Shown here one piece after another: positions 43,884-52,364 of a DNA stretch of 64,000 nt; the stretch's first letter is position 1; every line of letters begins with the position of its first letter. Origin of the DNA: an uncultured Prevotella sp. (GTDB taxonomy: Bacteria > Bacteroidota > Bacteroidia > Bacteroidales > Bacteroidaceae); contig CAMHTW010000003.1 of NCBI GenBank assembly GCA_946188165.1, positions 1 through 64,000 on the forward strand. Direction: 5' to 3'. The position numbers and the translations under genes were made by a program. Below the pieces are notes generated by a model, which was given only the letters and a program-made list of their open reading frames with translations, did not search any database and was not told the origin of the DNA.

Positions 43884-45071
43884 ATGGTAGCACTGAAGAC
43901 TGCATTCTGGATATGCGCATTCCTCGTATTCTATACTTATCTGGGATATGGCATGCTACTATGGCTATTAGTCAGACTGAAACGCATCGTGAGGGGCAAG
44001 GCCGAGAGGAGGGCTTTGCCCACTGACGATACAGAACTGCCAGAAGTGACTTTCATGGTCTGTGCCTACAACGAACAAGACGTGGTAGACATGAAAATGA
44101 AAGACATTCACCAGCTGGACTACCCCAAGGACAAATTACATATCACCTGGGTGACTGACGGTTCGTCGGACGACACCAACGAACGCCTTAAGGCTTATCC
44201 TGATGTAGAGATTATCTTTACACCGGAGCGCAAAGGCAAGACAGCAGCACTAAACCACGGATTATCAATGGTTAAAAGTCCCATCACCGTGATGACTGAT
44301 GCCAATACGATGGTAAACACAGGTGCCATCAAGGAGATTGTCAGACTGATGCAAGACCCCAAAGTGGCTTGTGTAGCTGGCGAAAAACGCGTGATGGCCC
44401 GCCACGAGGGACAAGTCGCTGCTGAGGGCGAAGGACTGTATTGGAAATATGAGAGTGCCTTAAAACGCATGGATAGCGAACTTTACAGCGCCATGGGTGC
44501 TGCAGGCGAATTGAATGCCATACGTACTGTACTCTACGACCCCATGCCAGAAAATGCGCTGCTTGACGATTTCGTGATGTCTATGGAGATGGTGGACAAA
44601 GGCTATAAAATAGCTTATACCAGCGATGCCTATGCCATGGAATACGGCTCGGCAGACCTTCAAGAGGAGGCAAAGCGCAAACGGCGTATTGCTGCTGGTG
44701 GACTGCAAAGTTGTTGGTGGCTCAGAAAAATGATGAACCCCTTCCGCCAACCTGTCGTAGCCTTCCAGTTTGTAAGTCACCGGGTATTGCGTTGGAGCAT
44801 CACCCCTTTTGCACTGATGGCATTCATTCCCATCAATATCGCACTGGTCATGATGAAGGCAGGCACAATCTATACAGTCAGTTGGATACTGCAAATCGCA
44901 TTTTACCTAGCAGCTCTATGCGGCTACCTACTAGAGCAGAAGGGAAACAAGAGCAAATTACTATATGTGCCTTATTACTTTTTGTTTATAAATATGAACA
45001 TCTTCGCTGGCATACCCTATTTGTATAGTCATCGCGGAGGGGGAACATGGGAAAAAGCAAAAAGAGGATAA
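43884..45071 (+). CDS. Family 2 glycosyltransferase, membrane-bound
   Basis: A 395-residue inner-membrane enzyme. One N-terminal membrane helix (about 7-28) is followed by the GT2 catalytic domain: VCAYNEQDVV, the DxD-like MTDANT (about 140) and a QxxRW-type region represented by KRRIAAGGLQSCWW. C-terminal membrane helices lie at about 300-375. The plan is that of processive synthases such as BcsA or hyaluronan-type enzymes, but without c-di-GMP motifs. The substrate is unknown. It is 6 bases downstream of rng, so it may be cotranscribed by position only. Confidence 0.88.
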   Translation: MVALKTAFWICAFLVFYTYLGYGMLLWLLVRLKRIVRGKAERRALPTDDTELPEVTFMVCAYNEQDVVDMKMKDIHQLDYPKDKLHITWVTDGSSDDTNERLKAYPDVEIIFTPERKGKTAALNHGLSMVKSPITVMTDANTMVNTGAIKEIVRLMQDPKVACVAGEKRVMARHEGQVAAEGEGLYWKYESALKRMDSELYSAMGAAGELNAIRTVLYDPMPENALLDDFVMSMEMVDKGYKIAYTSDAYAMEYGSADLQEEAKRKRRIAAGGLQSCWWLRKMMNPFRQPVVAFQFVSHRVLRWSITPFALMAFIPINIALVMMKAGTIYTVSWILQIAFYLAALCGYLLEQKGNKSKLLYVPYYFLFINMNIFAGIPYLYSHRGGGTWEKAKRG

Positions 45072-45111
45072 AAAATCCTTAAAAATTTTTCGTATGTAAT
45101 TTTTTTATAGT

Positions 45112-45119
45112 ACCTTTGC
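45112..45119 (+). promoter_or_regulatory. -7 promoter box (TACCTTTG) of the hybrid kinase gene
   Basis: Exact TAnnTTTG match 25 bases before the ATG. No matching -33 TTTG at the usual spacing. Confidence 0.5.
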
Positions 45120-45143
45120 AATGATTTATATACGGATAGCAAA

Positions 45144-46400
45144 ATGAATCTAGACGAACGTGAAGTTCTGCTACAGAAATTAGCAGATGCCAACGCAAAA
45201 AAGCGCGCTGTAGAAGTGGAGCTTGAAGAAGCGCGCAAGAAATTGGCCGAATATGAGACAATGGCACAAAAGGCAGAAAATGCCAGCAAAATGAAGTCTC
45301 TGTTCCTGGCCAACATGAGCCATGAAATTCGCACACCTCTGAATGCTATCGAGGGTTTTTCGCGTATTATGGCTGAGACAGACTCTCCTGAAGAACGCAT
45401 GAATTTCATGGAGATTATTGAAAGCAACAATGGACGTGTGCTGGCCCTGATTAATGAGATTCTCGATTTGTCACGTGTAGAAGCCGGTGAGATTGCCATC
45501 AAGAAGCAGATGACCGACCTGAACGAGATGTGCAAGAGCATTCAGCTCATGTTTAAGTTCCGTTGTCCTGACAGCGTAAACTTGACTTGGTCGCAACCCA
45601 ATATGAAGGTGACGCTGAACACCGACCAGAACCGACTGACACAGGTATTCTCAAATCTCATCAGCAACGCTCTGAAACACACTTCTAAAGGTAGCATTAC
45701 TTATGGTTACCGACTAATAAACGACGGACAAGAAGTAGAATTCTTCGTAACAGATACAGGTTCAGGTATCGCACCTGAGGATATTGACCACATTTTCCAG
45801 ACATACGTTTCGCGCGATGCAGAACAACAGAACGGCTACGGATTAGGATTGGCTCTCTGTAAGATCATCGTCGAAAAGATGAACGGCCATATCACTGTAT
45901 CTTCGAAATTGGGCGAAGGTTCCACATTCCGCTTCACCCTACCCTTCGAGGGCACCATTGGCGGACTACAGAAGAACTCGCGCATTACCACCAATTCACG
46001 CACCATTCGCGTTAACACTAAGACCAACGTACAGAATGCACCGCTTATTCTCGTAGCTGAAGATGAAGACTCAAACTACGAATTGGTACGTATTGTACTG
46101 GCTAAGCGCTACAGACTGTTGAGAGCTCACAATGGTATCGAAGCAGTAACACTCTGCGAGGATGAACATCCTGACATGATACTGATGGATATCCGTATGC
46201 CGGACATGAACGGACTGGATGCGACCCGTATCATCAAGGAAGTGAACCACGAAATACCCATTGTAGCCCTATCGGCATACGCTTTCGACGAGAATATCCG
46301 CGAGGCCAAAGCCGCTGGTTGCGATGAGTTCCTGGCTAAGCCATTCAGAGTTGAAGACCTGCTTGACACCGTAGGAAAATACGTAAAAAATTCAGATTAA
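45144..46400 (+). CDS. Cytoplasmic hybrid histidine kinase with receiver domain, no sensor domain
   Basis: A 418-residue protein. An N-terminal coiled coil (residues 1-45, Glu/Lys/Leu-rich) leads straight into the HisKA domain (MSHEIRTPLNA, His about 61). The ATPase domain follows (DTGSGIAPED, GLGLALCKIIVEK), then a receiver domain with phospho-Asp in ILMDIRMPD (about 350) and the LAKPF Lys. There is no membrane helix or PAS domain, so the input must come through the coiled coil or a partner. The EEP gene starts 13 bases downstream and is probably cotranscribed. Confidence 0.9.
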   Translation: MNLDEREVLLQKLADANAKKRAVEVELEEARKKLAEYETMAQKAENASKMKSLFLANMSHEIRTPLNAIEGFSRIMAETDSPEERMNFMEIIESNNGRVLALINEILDLSRVEAGEIAIKKQMTDLNEMCKSIQLMFKFRCPDSVNLTWSQPNMKVTLNTDQNRLTQVFSNLISNALKHTSKGSITYGYRLINDGQEVEFFVTDTGSGIAPEDIDHIFQTYVSRDAEQQNGYGLGLALCKIIVEKMNGHITVSSKLGEGSTFRFTLPFEGTIGGLQKNSRITTNSRTIRVNTKTNVQNAPLILVAEDEDSNYELVRIVLAKRYRLLRAHNGIEAVTLCEDEHPDMILMDIRMPDMNGLDATRIIKEVNHEIPIVALSAYAFDENIREAKAAGCDEFLAKPFRVEDLLDTVGKYVKNSD

Positions 46401-46412
46401 TACGATTTCTGT

Positions 46413-47474
46413 ATGGGAAGATTAGCTATGTTGAAATATGCCGCAGCCATGTTGTTGACGGTACAGATTGTTCTTACCATTTTCACAATTACAGCCTTAT
46501 ATGGCGGTGATGTCAGTCCCATCGGACATTCAGCACGCGCCATGCTAGTCTACGCGTTGCCTATACTGATTCTGGCCAACGCTGTCATGACCATCTATTG
46601 GTTTATACGTCGCAAATGGCTTCTTTCTCTCATTCCCATCATTACCATTGCATGTTGTATCCCATATATCGGTACGATGTGGCAGTTCCGTTCACTCGAT
46701 AAGAATGCCAATGCACAGCCAGGTATCAAGGTTGCGACATATAATGTATGCATGTTCAACCGTGAGACGTCAGGTTTCATGGCACAGGACATTCTGGCCG
46801 AGATGCGCCGACAGAATGTGGATATCCTCTGCATGCAAGAATACAACGATGTGAGTGGCGACAAGAAGAATTCTGACAGCTATAAGGAGTACTTTCCATA
46901 CATGGCTGTAGGACGTGAAGACATGGTGATTTACAGTCGCTATCCCATCAAAGGCTCTAAAAAGGTTCTATTCGAAGACACCAACAACAGTGCCATGTGG
47001 GCTGATATCGACGTGAAGGGTAACAAGATTCGCGTGTTCAATATTCATCTTCAGACAACAGGCATCAACGGCACGTTACATAGGGCAGGAAAATTGCAGG
47101 CCCAAGGCTACGAAATAGACAATAACAGATTCATGGAGGCTATCTTCGGCAACTACACGCTGGGCATGATGTTCCGTGCTGGACAAGCTGTTATGGTGGC
47201 TAACGAGAAGCGCTCGTCAGAAAAACCCGTCATTCTATGTGGCGACTTCAACGATGTACCTTATTCTTATGTATATAATACGGTATTAGGTAATATGGTT
47301 GATGGCTTTAAGGAATGTGGCTCTGGTTGGGCGCAGACGTTCCGCGGTGGCAAGAAAGCAGTACGTATCGACTACATCTTCCACGACGAGGCGCTGAAAG
47401 GTCTCTCTTATTACAAGTCAGAACTGACCTACTCCGACCACTACCCTGTATTTATGAAACTATCGTTTAAGTAA
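46413..47474 (+). CDS. Endonuclease/exonuclease/phosphatase family membrane protein
   Basis: A 353-residue protein. Three N-terminal membrane helices (about 7-95) precede an EEP catalytic domain with its full motif set: ATYNVCMFN, MQEYND, NIHLQT, CGDFNDVPYSYVY and SDHYPVF. The family hydrolyses phosphodiesters or phosphomonoesters of nucleic acids, lipids or sugars; the catalytic domain is probably outside the cytoplasm. It is preceded by the hybrid kinase and ends at a bidirectional terminator. Confidence 0.88.
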   Translation: MGRLAMLKYAAAMLLTVQIVLTIFTITALYGGDVSPIGHSARAMLVYALPILILANAVMTIYWFIRRKWLLSLIPIITIACCIPYIGTMWQFRSLDKNANAQPGIKVATYNVCMFNRETSGFMAQDILAEMRRQNVDILCMQEYNDVSGDKKNSDSYKEYFPYMAVGREDMVIYSRYPIKGSKKVLFEDTNNSAMWADIDVKGNKIRVFNIHLQTTGINGTLHRAGKLQAQGYEIDNNRFMEAIFGNYTLGMMFRAGQAVMVANEKRSSEKPVILCGDFNDVPYSYVYNTVLGNMVDGFKECGSGWAQTFRGGKKAVRIDYIFHDEALKGLSYYKSELTYSDHYPVFMKLSFK

Positions 47475-47481
47475 ACAAATA

Positions 47482-47509
47482 AAAAACGCTATCGGATTCG
47501 GTAGCGTTT
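47482..47509. terminator. Bidirectional terminator between the EEP gene and coaBC
   Basis: AAAACGCTA pairs with TAGCGTTTT around a 10-base loop, A-rich before and T-rich after, so it serves both converging genes. Confidence 0.85.
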
Positions 47510-47533
47510 TATTTTGTATATAGTCCTAAAAGA

Positions 47534-48724
47534 TTACAAGAGTCTTGCCAGTTGATCAATAATATCCGAAGCTACCTCGTTTTTAGGTTTTCGCTCGTAG
47601 TCCTGCTGTCCTGTGCGAGAAATCATGCTAATTTGATTATCATCAGAACGGAAACAGGTACCCTTGTTCTTCAACGAGTTCAAAACGATGAAGTCCAGAT
47701 TCTTTTTATACAACTTATGCTGGGCGTTAGCCTCCTCATCGTTGGTCTCTAAGGCAAAGCCCACCAGGACCTGTCCCTCACGCTTCATACGTCCCAACTC
47801 AACGGCAATATCCGGATTGGGCACCATGTGTATATCCATCGTCTGCCCCTCTCGTTTGATTTTCTGGTCGGCTACATGTTCAGGACGAAAATCGGCTACT
47901 GCTGCACACAGGATGGCTGCATCCTGCTGAGGGAAGACACTGGTCGCAGCATCATACATCTCCTGACAGCTCTCAACATTCATACGATGAACGTTAGGAA
48001 GCCCGGTATTCATGGCTACGGGTCCGGCAATCAGCGTCACCTCCGCACCACGGCGTGCACACTCTTCAGCTAAGGCAAAGCCCATTTTGCCACTACTATA
48101 GTTACCGATAAAGCGGACAGGGTCAATCTTCTCGTAAGTCGGGCCTGCGGTAATCATGATGCGCCTACCCTGCAAATCCTTTTTCTCGAAAAACATATCC
48201 AAATAGGCCACAATCTTTTCAGGCTCCTCCATACGACCTTTACCCTCCAGGCCTGAAGCAAGGAAACCGCTGGCAGGCTCGATAATTTGGTTGCCGAAAC
48301 CCTTCAGTCGTTCCATATTCTGCTGGGTGGTAGGATGCTGATACATGTCGAGATCCATGGCAGGCGCAACGAATACAGGTGCCTTCATCGACAGATAGGT
48401 CGTGATAAGCATGTTGTCAGCTATACCGTTGGCCATCTTGCCCAGCGTAGAAGCCGTACATGGAGCTATGAGCATAGCATCGGCCCACAAGCCAAGAGCG
48501 ACATGTGAATGCCACGTACCGTCACGCTGCGAGAAGAAGTCGCTGATAACGGGCTTCTGTGTGAGTGCCGACAGTGTGATAGGCGTAATAAACTCCTTGC
48601 CGGCAGGCGTAATGACCACCTGTACCTCGGCACCGGCCTTTACCAGTCCGCGAATAATCAGACAGGCCTTATAAGCAGCTATAGAGCCCGTGATGCCTAA
48701 TACGATTTTCTTTCCTTTGAGCAT
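47534..48724 (-). CDS. coaBC: Phosphopantothenoylcysteine decarboxylase / phosphopantothenate-cysteine ligase
   Basis: A 396-residue bifunctional coenzyme A biosynthesis enzyme. The N-terminal flavin-dependent CoaC half has GITGSIAAYKA, the catalytic His in SHVALGLWAD (about 77) and PAMDLDMY. The CoaB half has ITAGPTYEKIDPVRFIGN (about 195) and VGFALETND. It is last in a leftward set with dnaN and an exonuclease. In many Bacteroidota coaBC is followed by porD and recN; here those lie at 57-60 kb in the opposite orientation. Confidence 0.95.
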   Translation of the reverse strand: MLKGKKIVLGITGSIAAYKACLIIRGLVKAGAEVQVVITPAGKEFITPITLSALTQKPVISDFFSQRDGTWHSHVALGLWADAMLIAPCTASTLGKMANGIADNMLITTYLSMKAPVFVAPAMDLDMYQHPTTQQNMERLKGFGNQIIEPASGFLASGLEGKGRMEEPEKIVAYLDMFFEKKDLQGRRIMITAGPTYEKIDPVRFIGNYSSGKMGFALAEECARRGAEVTLIAGPVAMNTGLPNVHRMNVESCQEMYDAATSVFPQQDAAILCAAVADFRPEHVADQKIKREGQTMDIHMVPNPDIAVELGRMKREGQVLVGFALETNDEEANAQHKLYKKNLDFIVLNSLKNKGTCFRSDDNQISMISRTGQQDYERKPKNEVASDIIDQLARLL

Positions 48725-48743
48725 GATTGTTCTATTATCAAGA

Positions 48744-48764
48744 AAACGGGGTCAAACCCCGTTT
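48744..48764 (-). terminator. Hairpin between the exonuclease gene and coaBC
   Basis: AAACGGGG pairs perfectly with CCCCGTTT around 5 bases. On the minus strand it is followed by TTCTTGAT, so it probably terminates or attenuates transcription entering coaBC. Confidence 0.65.
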
Positions 48765-48770
48765 CATATT

Positions 48771-49583
48771 TTATTTCTGTGCCTCGCGCAAACGGATACG
48801 CGTCAACACCTGCTTGGTGTTATACGTAAAGTCACCTGCCAGTATCCAACTGTAGTAGCCGGGATCCATGCGCAGCACCTGAGCCACGGGCAGTCCCTTA
48901 TGCTTGCCGAAGTTGAACACCTCAGTACGGACGCCATTCACGTCGGCCCACACAATACGGCCTGCAAAGTCAACATTATCGTTCTGTTTTGAGAACTCTG
49001 CCAACTTATCCATGTCGTTCTCCAACACCTTTTCCTCGTCTTCATTGGCACCAGGGGCATACATATCCAGTTCGCCCATCAGCACGCGATAGGTAGCCTC
49101 GGTATCCTGGTCAGCACGGTGAGCCTCGAAGTCGTCCTCCATCTTGCGACCACAGTAGAACTTATAAGCAGCTGCCAGATTGCGACGTTCCATCTTCTTG
49201 AAGATGGTGCAGGCGTCTATCAGACGTGCCTTTGAGAAGTCGAAGTCCACACCAGCACGCAGGAATTCCTCTGCCAGCATAGGCACATCAAAGAAGTTGG
49301 AGTTGAAACCGGCAATATCACTACCCTTGAACACATCTTCCAGTTTCTTGGCCAGCTGTTTGAAGGTGGGCTTGTCCTTCAAATCCTCATCCGAGAATCC
49401 CGTCAACTGAGTGATAAACGGGTCAAGGGGCTTTTCAGGATTTATTAGTTCATTGCCACGTTCCTCCCGTCCGTCAGGATACACCTTAATATATGATATC
49501 TGAATGACACGGTCTTTTACCAAGTCAAGACCGGTGGTCTCCAAGTCGAAGACCACCAGTGGCTTTGTTAAGTTCAGCTTCAT
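48771..49583 (-). CDS. DnaQ-like 3'-5' exonuclease
   Basis: A 270-residue DEDDh exonuclease. Exo I is VFDLETTGLD (N-terminus), Exo II is FNSNFFDVPML (about 95) and Exo III is HRADQDTEAT (about 135). The C-terminal 80 residues (FNFGKHKGLPVAQVL) are a small domain common in Bacteroidota versions. It may proofread for the replicative polymerase or act in repair. It follows dnaN on the same strand, separated by a short repeat and a hairpin. Confidence 0.9.
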   Translation of the reverse strand: MKLNLTKPLVVFDLETTGLDLVKDRVIQISYIKVYPDGREERGNELINPEKPLDPFITQLTGFSDEDLKDKPTFKQLAKKLEDVFKGSDIAGFNSNFFDVPMLAEEFLRAGVDFDFSKARLIDACTIFKKMERRNLAAAYKFYCGRKMEDDFEAHRADQDTEATYRVLMGELDMYAPGANEDEEKVLENDMDKLAEFSKQNDNVDFAGRIVWADVNGVRTEVFNFGKHKGLPVAQVLRMDPGYYSWILAGDFTYNTKQVLTRIRLREAQK

Positions 49584-49633
49584 TGTCTCAATTTCTCATT
49601 GTCTCATTTTCTCAATCTCTCAATTTCTCAATA
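49584..49633. repeat. CTCAATT/CTCATTT short repeats between the exonuclease gene and dnaN
   Basis: Seven or so units of TCTCAAT/TCTCATT fill the space up to the dnaN terminator. Same unit family as 2423-2496, 51357-51417 and 59745-59913. Confidence 0.75.
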
Positions 49634-49666
49634 TCAATGATCAAGCACATGTGCTTAATCATTGAT
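49633..49666 (-). terminator. Hairpin overlapping the 3' end of dnaN
   Basis: ATCAATGAT...AAGCAC pairs with GTGCTT...ATCATTGAT, a nearly perfect stem that includes the last dnaN codons and stop. It may terminate or stabilise the dnaN message. Confidence 0.6.
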
Positions 49667-50779
49667 CAGCATCGGCATCATCAGCATCAGCACATCCTGA
49701 TTCTCAGGCTGCTCTGAAGGCAATACCAAACCAGCACGGCTAGAGTCGGCCAACAAGATGTTCACCTCCTGACAATCGAAGTTGCTCAGGATATCGATGA
49801 ACGACGAACCCTTGAAACCAATGCTCATGGGCTGACCGTTATACGAGCAGGCAATGCGCTCGGTAGCCGTCTTCGAGAAGTCGTAGTCCTCAGCATCCAA
49901 CTGCAACGTGCCACCTTCCACGTGGAAACGAATCAGATTGCTTGAATCGTTGGCAAAGGGCTGTACACGACGCAGGGCAGCCTGCAAACCGAGACGGTCC
50001 ACTGTCAGCTGATTAGGATTATTCTGAGGTATCACACTGTTGTAATTAGGATAGCGGCCCTCAATCAGACGGCAAATCAGTTCACCGTCACCAAAGTTGA
50101 TCTGTGCGTTACGCTCGTCGAAACGGATGGTCACATCGCCACCGTCCTTGCCTAACAGGTTCTTCAGAAGTGAAGCGGGCTTCTTAGGCAGGATGAATGC
50201 CGCAGGCTGGTCGCTATGAATCGTCAGAATCTTGTTACGCACCAATTTATGACCATCAGAGGCCACAACAGCCAGATATTCAGGCGTCAGGTCGAAATAG
50301 ATACCATTCATCACAGGACGCAACTCGTCCTGAGCGGTGGCAAACAGCGAACGGGTGATGTTCTCTGCCAGTAATGCGTTGGAAATCGTGATGACCGAAG
50401 CGTTCATACCCACGCCTTGGGCTGTGGGGAACTCGTCGGCACTCTCAACGGGCAGTGAGAACATACCATTCTGATAGGAAATCTTGGCCAGATTGGTAGT
50501 CAAGTCCACCTCGAAGGTAATGGGCTGCTCTGAAAAGCCCTTGACGGCCTCCAGCAAGTCGTGGTTACCAACACAGAAGCGACCATCGCCGTCGCTTTCG
50601 GTCAGCTCCAGCTGGGTGTTCATCACATTTTCACTGTCAGAGGCTGTCAGGTGCAGAACGCCGCCTTGAACATCGAACACAAAGTCTGCCAAAATGGGCA
50701 GAGAATTCTTACTGTTAATGACTCTTGAAAGAGCATTGAGTTTGCTGCTTAGCGCAGTGCTTGATACGGTAAATCTCAT
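49655..50779 (-). CDS. dnaN: DNA polymerase III beta subunit (sliding clamp)
   Basis: A 374-residue clamp protein with the three-fold DnaN repeat: MRFTVSSTALSSKLNALSRV at the start, FILPKKPASLLKNLL and VRFDERNAQINFG-type segments in the middle, and a C-terminus ending LMLMMPM. It encircles DNA and tethers the replicative polymerase. A two-element promoter lies upstream at 50823-50853. It is the first gene of the leftward dnaN-exonuclease-coaBC set. Confidence 0.96.
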   Translation of the reverse strand: MRFTVSSTALSSKLNALSRVINSKNSLPILADFVFDVQGGVLHLTASDSENVMNTQLELTESDGDGRFCVGNHDLLEAVKGFSEQPITFEVDLTTNLAKISYQNGMFSLPVESADEFPTAQGVGMNASVITISNALLAENITRSLFATAQDELRPVMNGIYFDLTPEYLAVVASDGHKLVRNKILTIHSDQPAAFILPKKPASLLKNLLGKDGGDVTIRFDERNAQINFGDGELICRLIEGRYPNYNSVIPQNNPNQLTVDRLGLQAALRRVQPFANDSSNLIRFHVEGGTLQLDAEDYDFSKTATERIACSYNGQPMSIGFKGSSFIDILSNFDCQEVNILLADSSRAGLVLPSEQPENQDVLMLMMPMLIND

Positions 50780-50822
50780 GTATATTATTCGTTTTTAGCT
50801 TGTCATTCCACGAAATTGAGTA

Positions 50823-50853
50823 CAAAAATACAAAATAAACTGGTCAAATCAAA
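50823..50853 (-). promoter_or_regulatory. Promoter of dnaN
   Basis: On the minus strand TTTG (50853-50850), 19-base spacer, TATTTTTG (50830-50823), about 44 bases before the ATG. Confidence 0.65.
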
Positions 50854-50944
50854 AAATATTTGAAGAAAAATGCGCTTTTTAAAACTATTTTTCGTAATTT
50901 CGCGCTCTGAAACGAGAAAATAATTAAAATTTTGGTATAATATT

Positions 50945-51358
50945 ATGGATTTAACAGGAAAAGTAATCGCAATTCTTCCAGCGAACAGTGGTGTCTCTCA
51001 GCGCACCGGTAACCCTTGGATGTCACAGGAGTATGTCATCGAAGTACCAGGTCAATATCCCAGAAAATGTATGTTCCGTATTTTCGGTGAGGATCGTATC
51101 AAGCAGTTCAACATTCAGATGGGCGAAGACATTACCGTATCGTTCGATATTGATGCCCATGAGTACAATGGTCGTTGGTTCAACGAAATTCGCGCCTTCA
51201 ATGTCCAGCGTGGTGCCGCTGTGCCTCCCGTAGCTGGTGCTGAGGGTGGTGCTCCGTTCCCTCCACAGCAGCCCATGGGTGGTGCTGATGCAACTTCTCC
51301 ATTCCCTCCTGCTCAGGAGCCCGCAGCTGAAGGTTCTACCGACGACCTGCCGTTCTGA
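50945..51358 (+). CDS. DUF3127 protein, OB-fold-like
   Basis: A 137-residue protein. Residues 1-95 match DUF3127, widespread in Bacteroidota (LTGKVIAILPANSGVSQRTG, WMSQEYVIE, then a short beta-barrel pattern ending RWFNEIRAF). The C-terminal 40 residues are Pro/Gly/Ala-rich and end in DDLPF, like the acidic tip of single-stranded-DNA-binding proteins that recruits partners. A DNA-binding or replication-linked role is therefore plausible but not proven. It is divergent from dnaN. Confidence 0.85.
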   Translation: MDLTGKVIAILPANSGVSQRTGNPWMSQEYVIEVPGQYPRKCMFRIFGEDRIKQFNIQMGEDITVSFDIDAHEYNGRWFNEIRAFNVQRGAAVPPVAGAEGGAPFPPQQPMGGADATSPFPPAQEPAAEGSTDDLPF

Positions 51359-51417
51359 TTGAGGGATTGAGAGATTGAGAGATTGAGATAATGAGAGATT
51401 GAGATAATGAGAAATTG
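51357..51417. repeat. GAGATTGA/GAGATAAT short repeats between DUF3127 and fabD
   Basis: Eight or so units of GATTGAG/GATAATG start directly at the DUF3127 stop codon. No terminator or promoter is visible in the tract. Confidence 0.8.
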
Positions 51418-51473
51418 TCGTCAGTTTCCCTAATAATATAAATAGGTATAAAAAGAAAAAAGGAAAAAGAAAA

Positions 51474-52364
51474 ATGAAAGCATTTGTATTTCCCGGACAG
51501 GGTGCCCAGTTCGTAGGAATGGGCAAGGACCTGTACGATAATAATGAGACTGCAAAAGAATTGTTCGAAAAGGCTAACGACATTTTAGGCTATCGCATCA
51601 CCGATATCATGTTCGAGGGTACAGACGAGGACCTGAAGCAGACCAAGGTGACGCAGCCCGCCGTGTTCCTGCACTCTGTCATTAGCGCTATCTGCATGGG
51701 CGACAAGTTCCAACCCGAGATGACTGCCGGTCACTCGCTGGGTGAGTTCTCTGCCCTCGTAGCCGCTGGCGCTTTGTCTTTCGAGGACGGTCTGAAGTTA
51801 GTCTATGCACGTGCAATGGCTATGCAGAAGGCTTGCGAGGCTCAGCCCTCAACAATGGCCGCCATCATCGGTCTGCCCGACGAGAAGGTCGAGGAGGTTT
51901 GCGCCGAGGTCAGCAAGTTGGGCAAGGGCGTTGTCGTTCCTGCCAACTACAACAACCCGGGTCAGCTGGTTATCTCTGGCAATATCGACGCCGTCAACGA
52001 GGCTTGCGAGCAGTTGAAGGCTGCCGGTGCCAAGCGTGCGCTGCCCCTGAAGGTGGGCGGTGCTTTCCACTCTCCCCTCATGCAGCCTGCCAAGGACGAG
52101 TTGCAGGCCGCCATTGAGAAGACCGAGTTCCAGACGCCCAAATGCCCTGTTTATCAGAATGTGGATGCTAAGCCCCACACCGATGCCGCTGAAATCAAGC
52201 AGAACTTGATTGCTCAACTCACCTCATCAGTACGCTGGACACAGATCGTACAGAATATGATAGCCGACGGAGCCGCCGACTTCACGGAATGTGGTCCTGG
52301 TAAAGCTCTGCAAGGCATGATAGCCAAGATCAACAAGGACATTCCCGCACATGGCATCGAATAG
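51474..52364 (+). CDS. fabD: Malonyl-CoA:ACP transacylase
   Basis: A 296-residue enzyme of fatty acid synthesis that moves malonyl from CoA to acyl carrier protein. It has FPGQGAQFVGMG at the N-terminus, the nucleophile in GHSLGEFSAL (about 88) and catalytic His in GAFHSPLM (about 198). The ATG of the next gene (52351) lies inside its last codons, a 14-base overlap. Confidence 0.96.
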   Translation: MKAFVFPGQGAQFVGMGKDLYDNNETAKELFEKANDILGYRITDIMFEGTDEDLKQTKVTQPAVFLHSVISAICMGDKFQPEMTAGHSLGEFSALVAAGALSFEDGLKLVYARAMAMQKACEAQPSTMAAIIGLPDEKVEEVCAEVSKLGKGVVVPANYNNPGQLVISGNIDAVNEACEQLKAAGAKRALPLKVGGAFHSPLMQPAKDELQAAIEKTEFQTPKCPVYQNVDAKPHTDAAEIKQNLIAQLTSSVRWTQIVQNMIADGAADFTECGPGKALQGMIAKINKDIPAHGIE

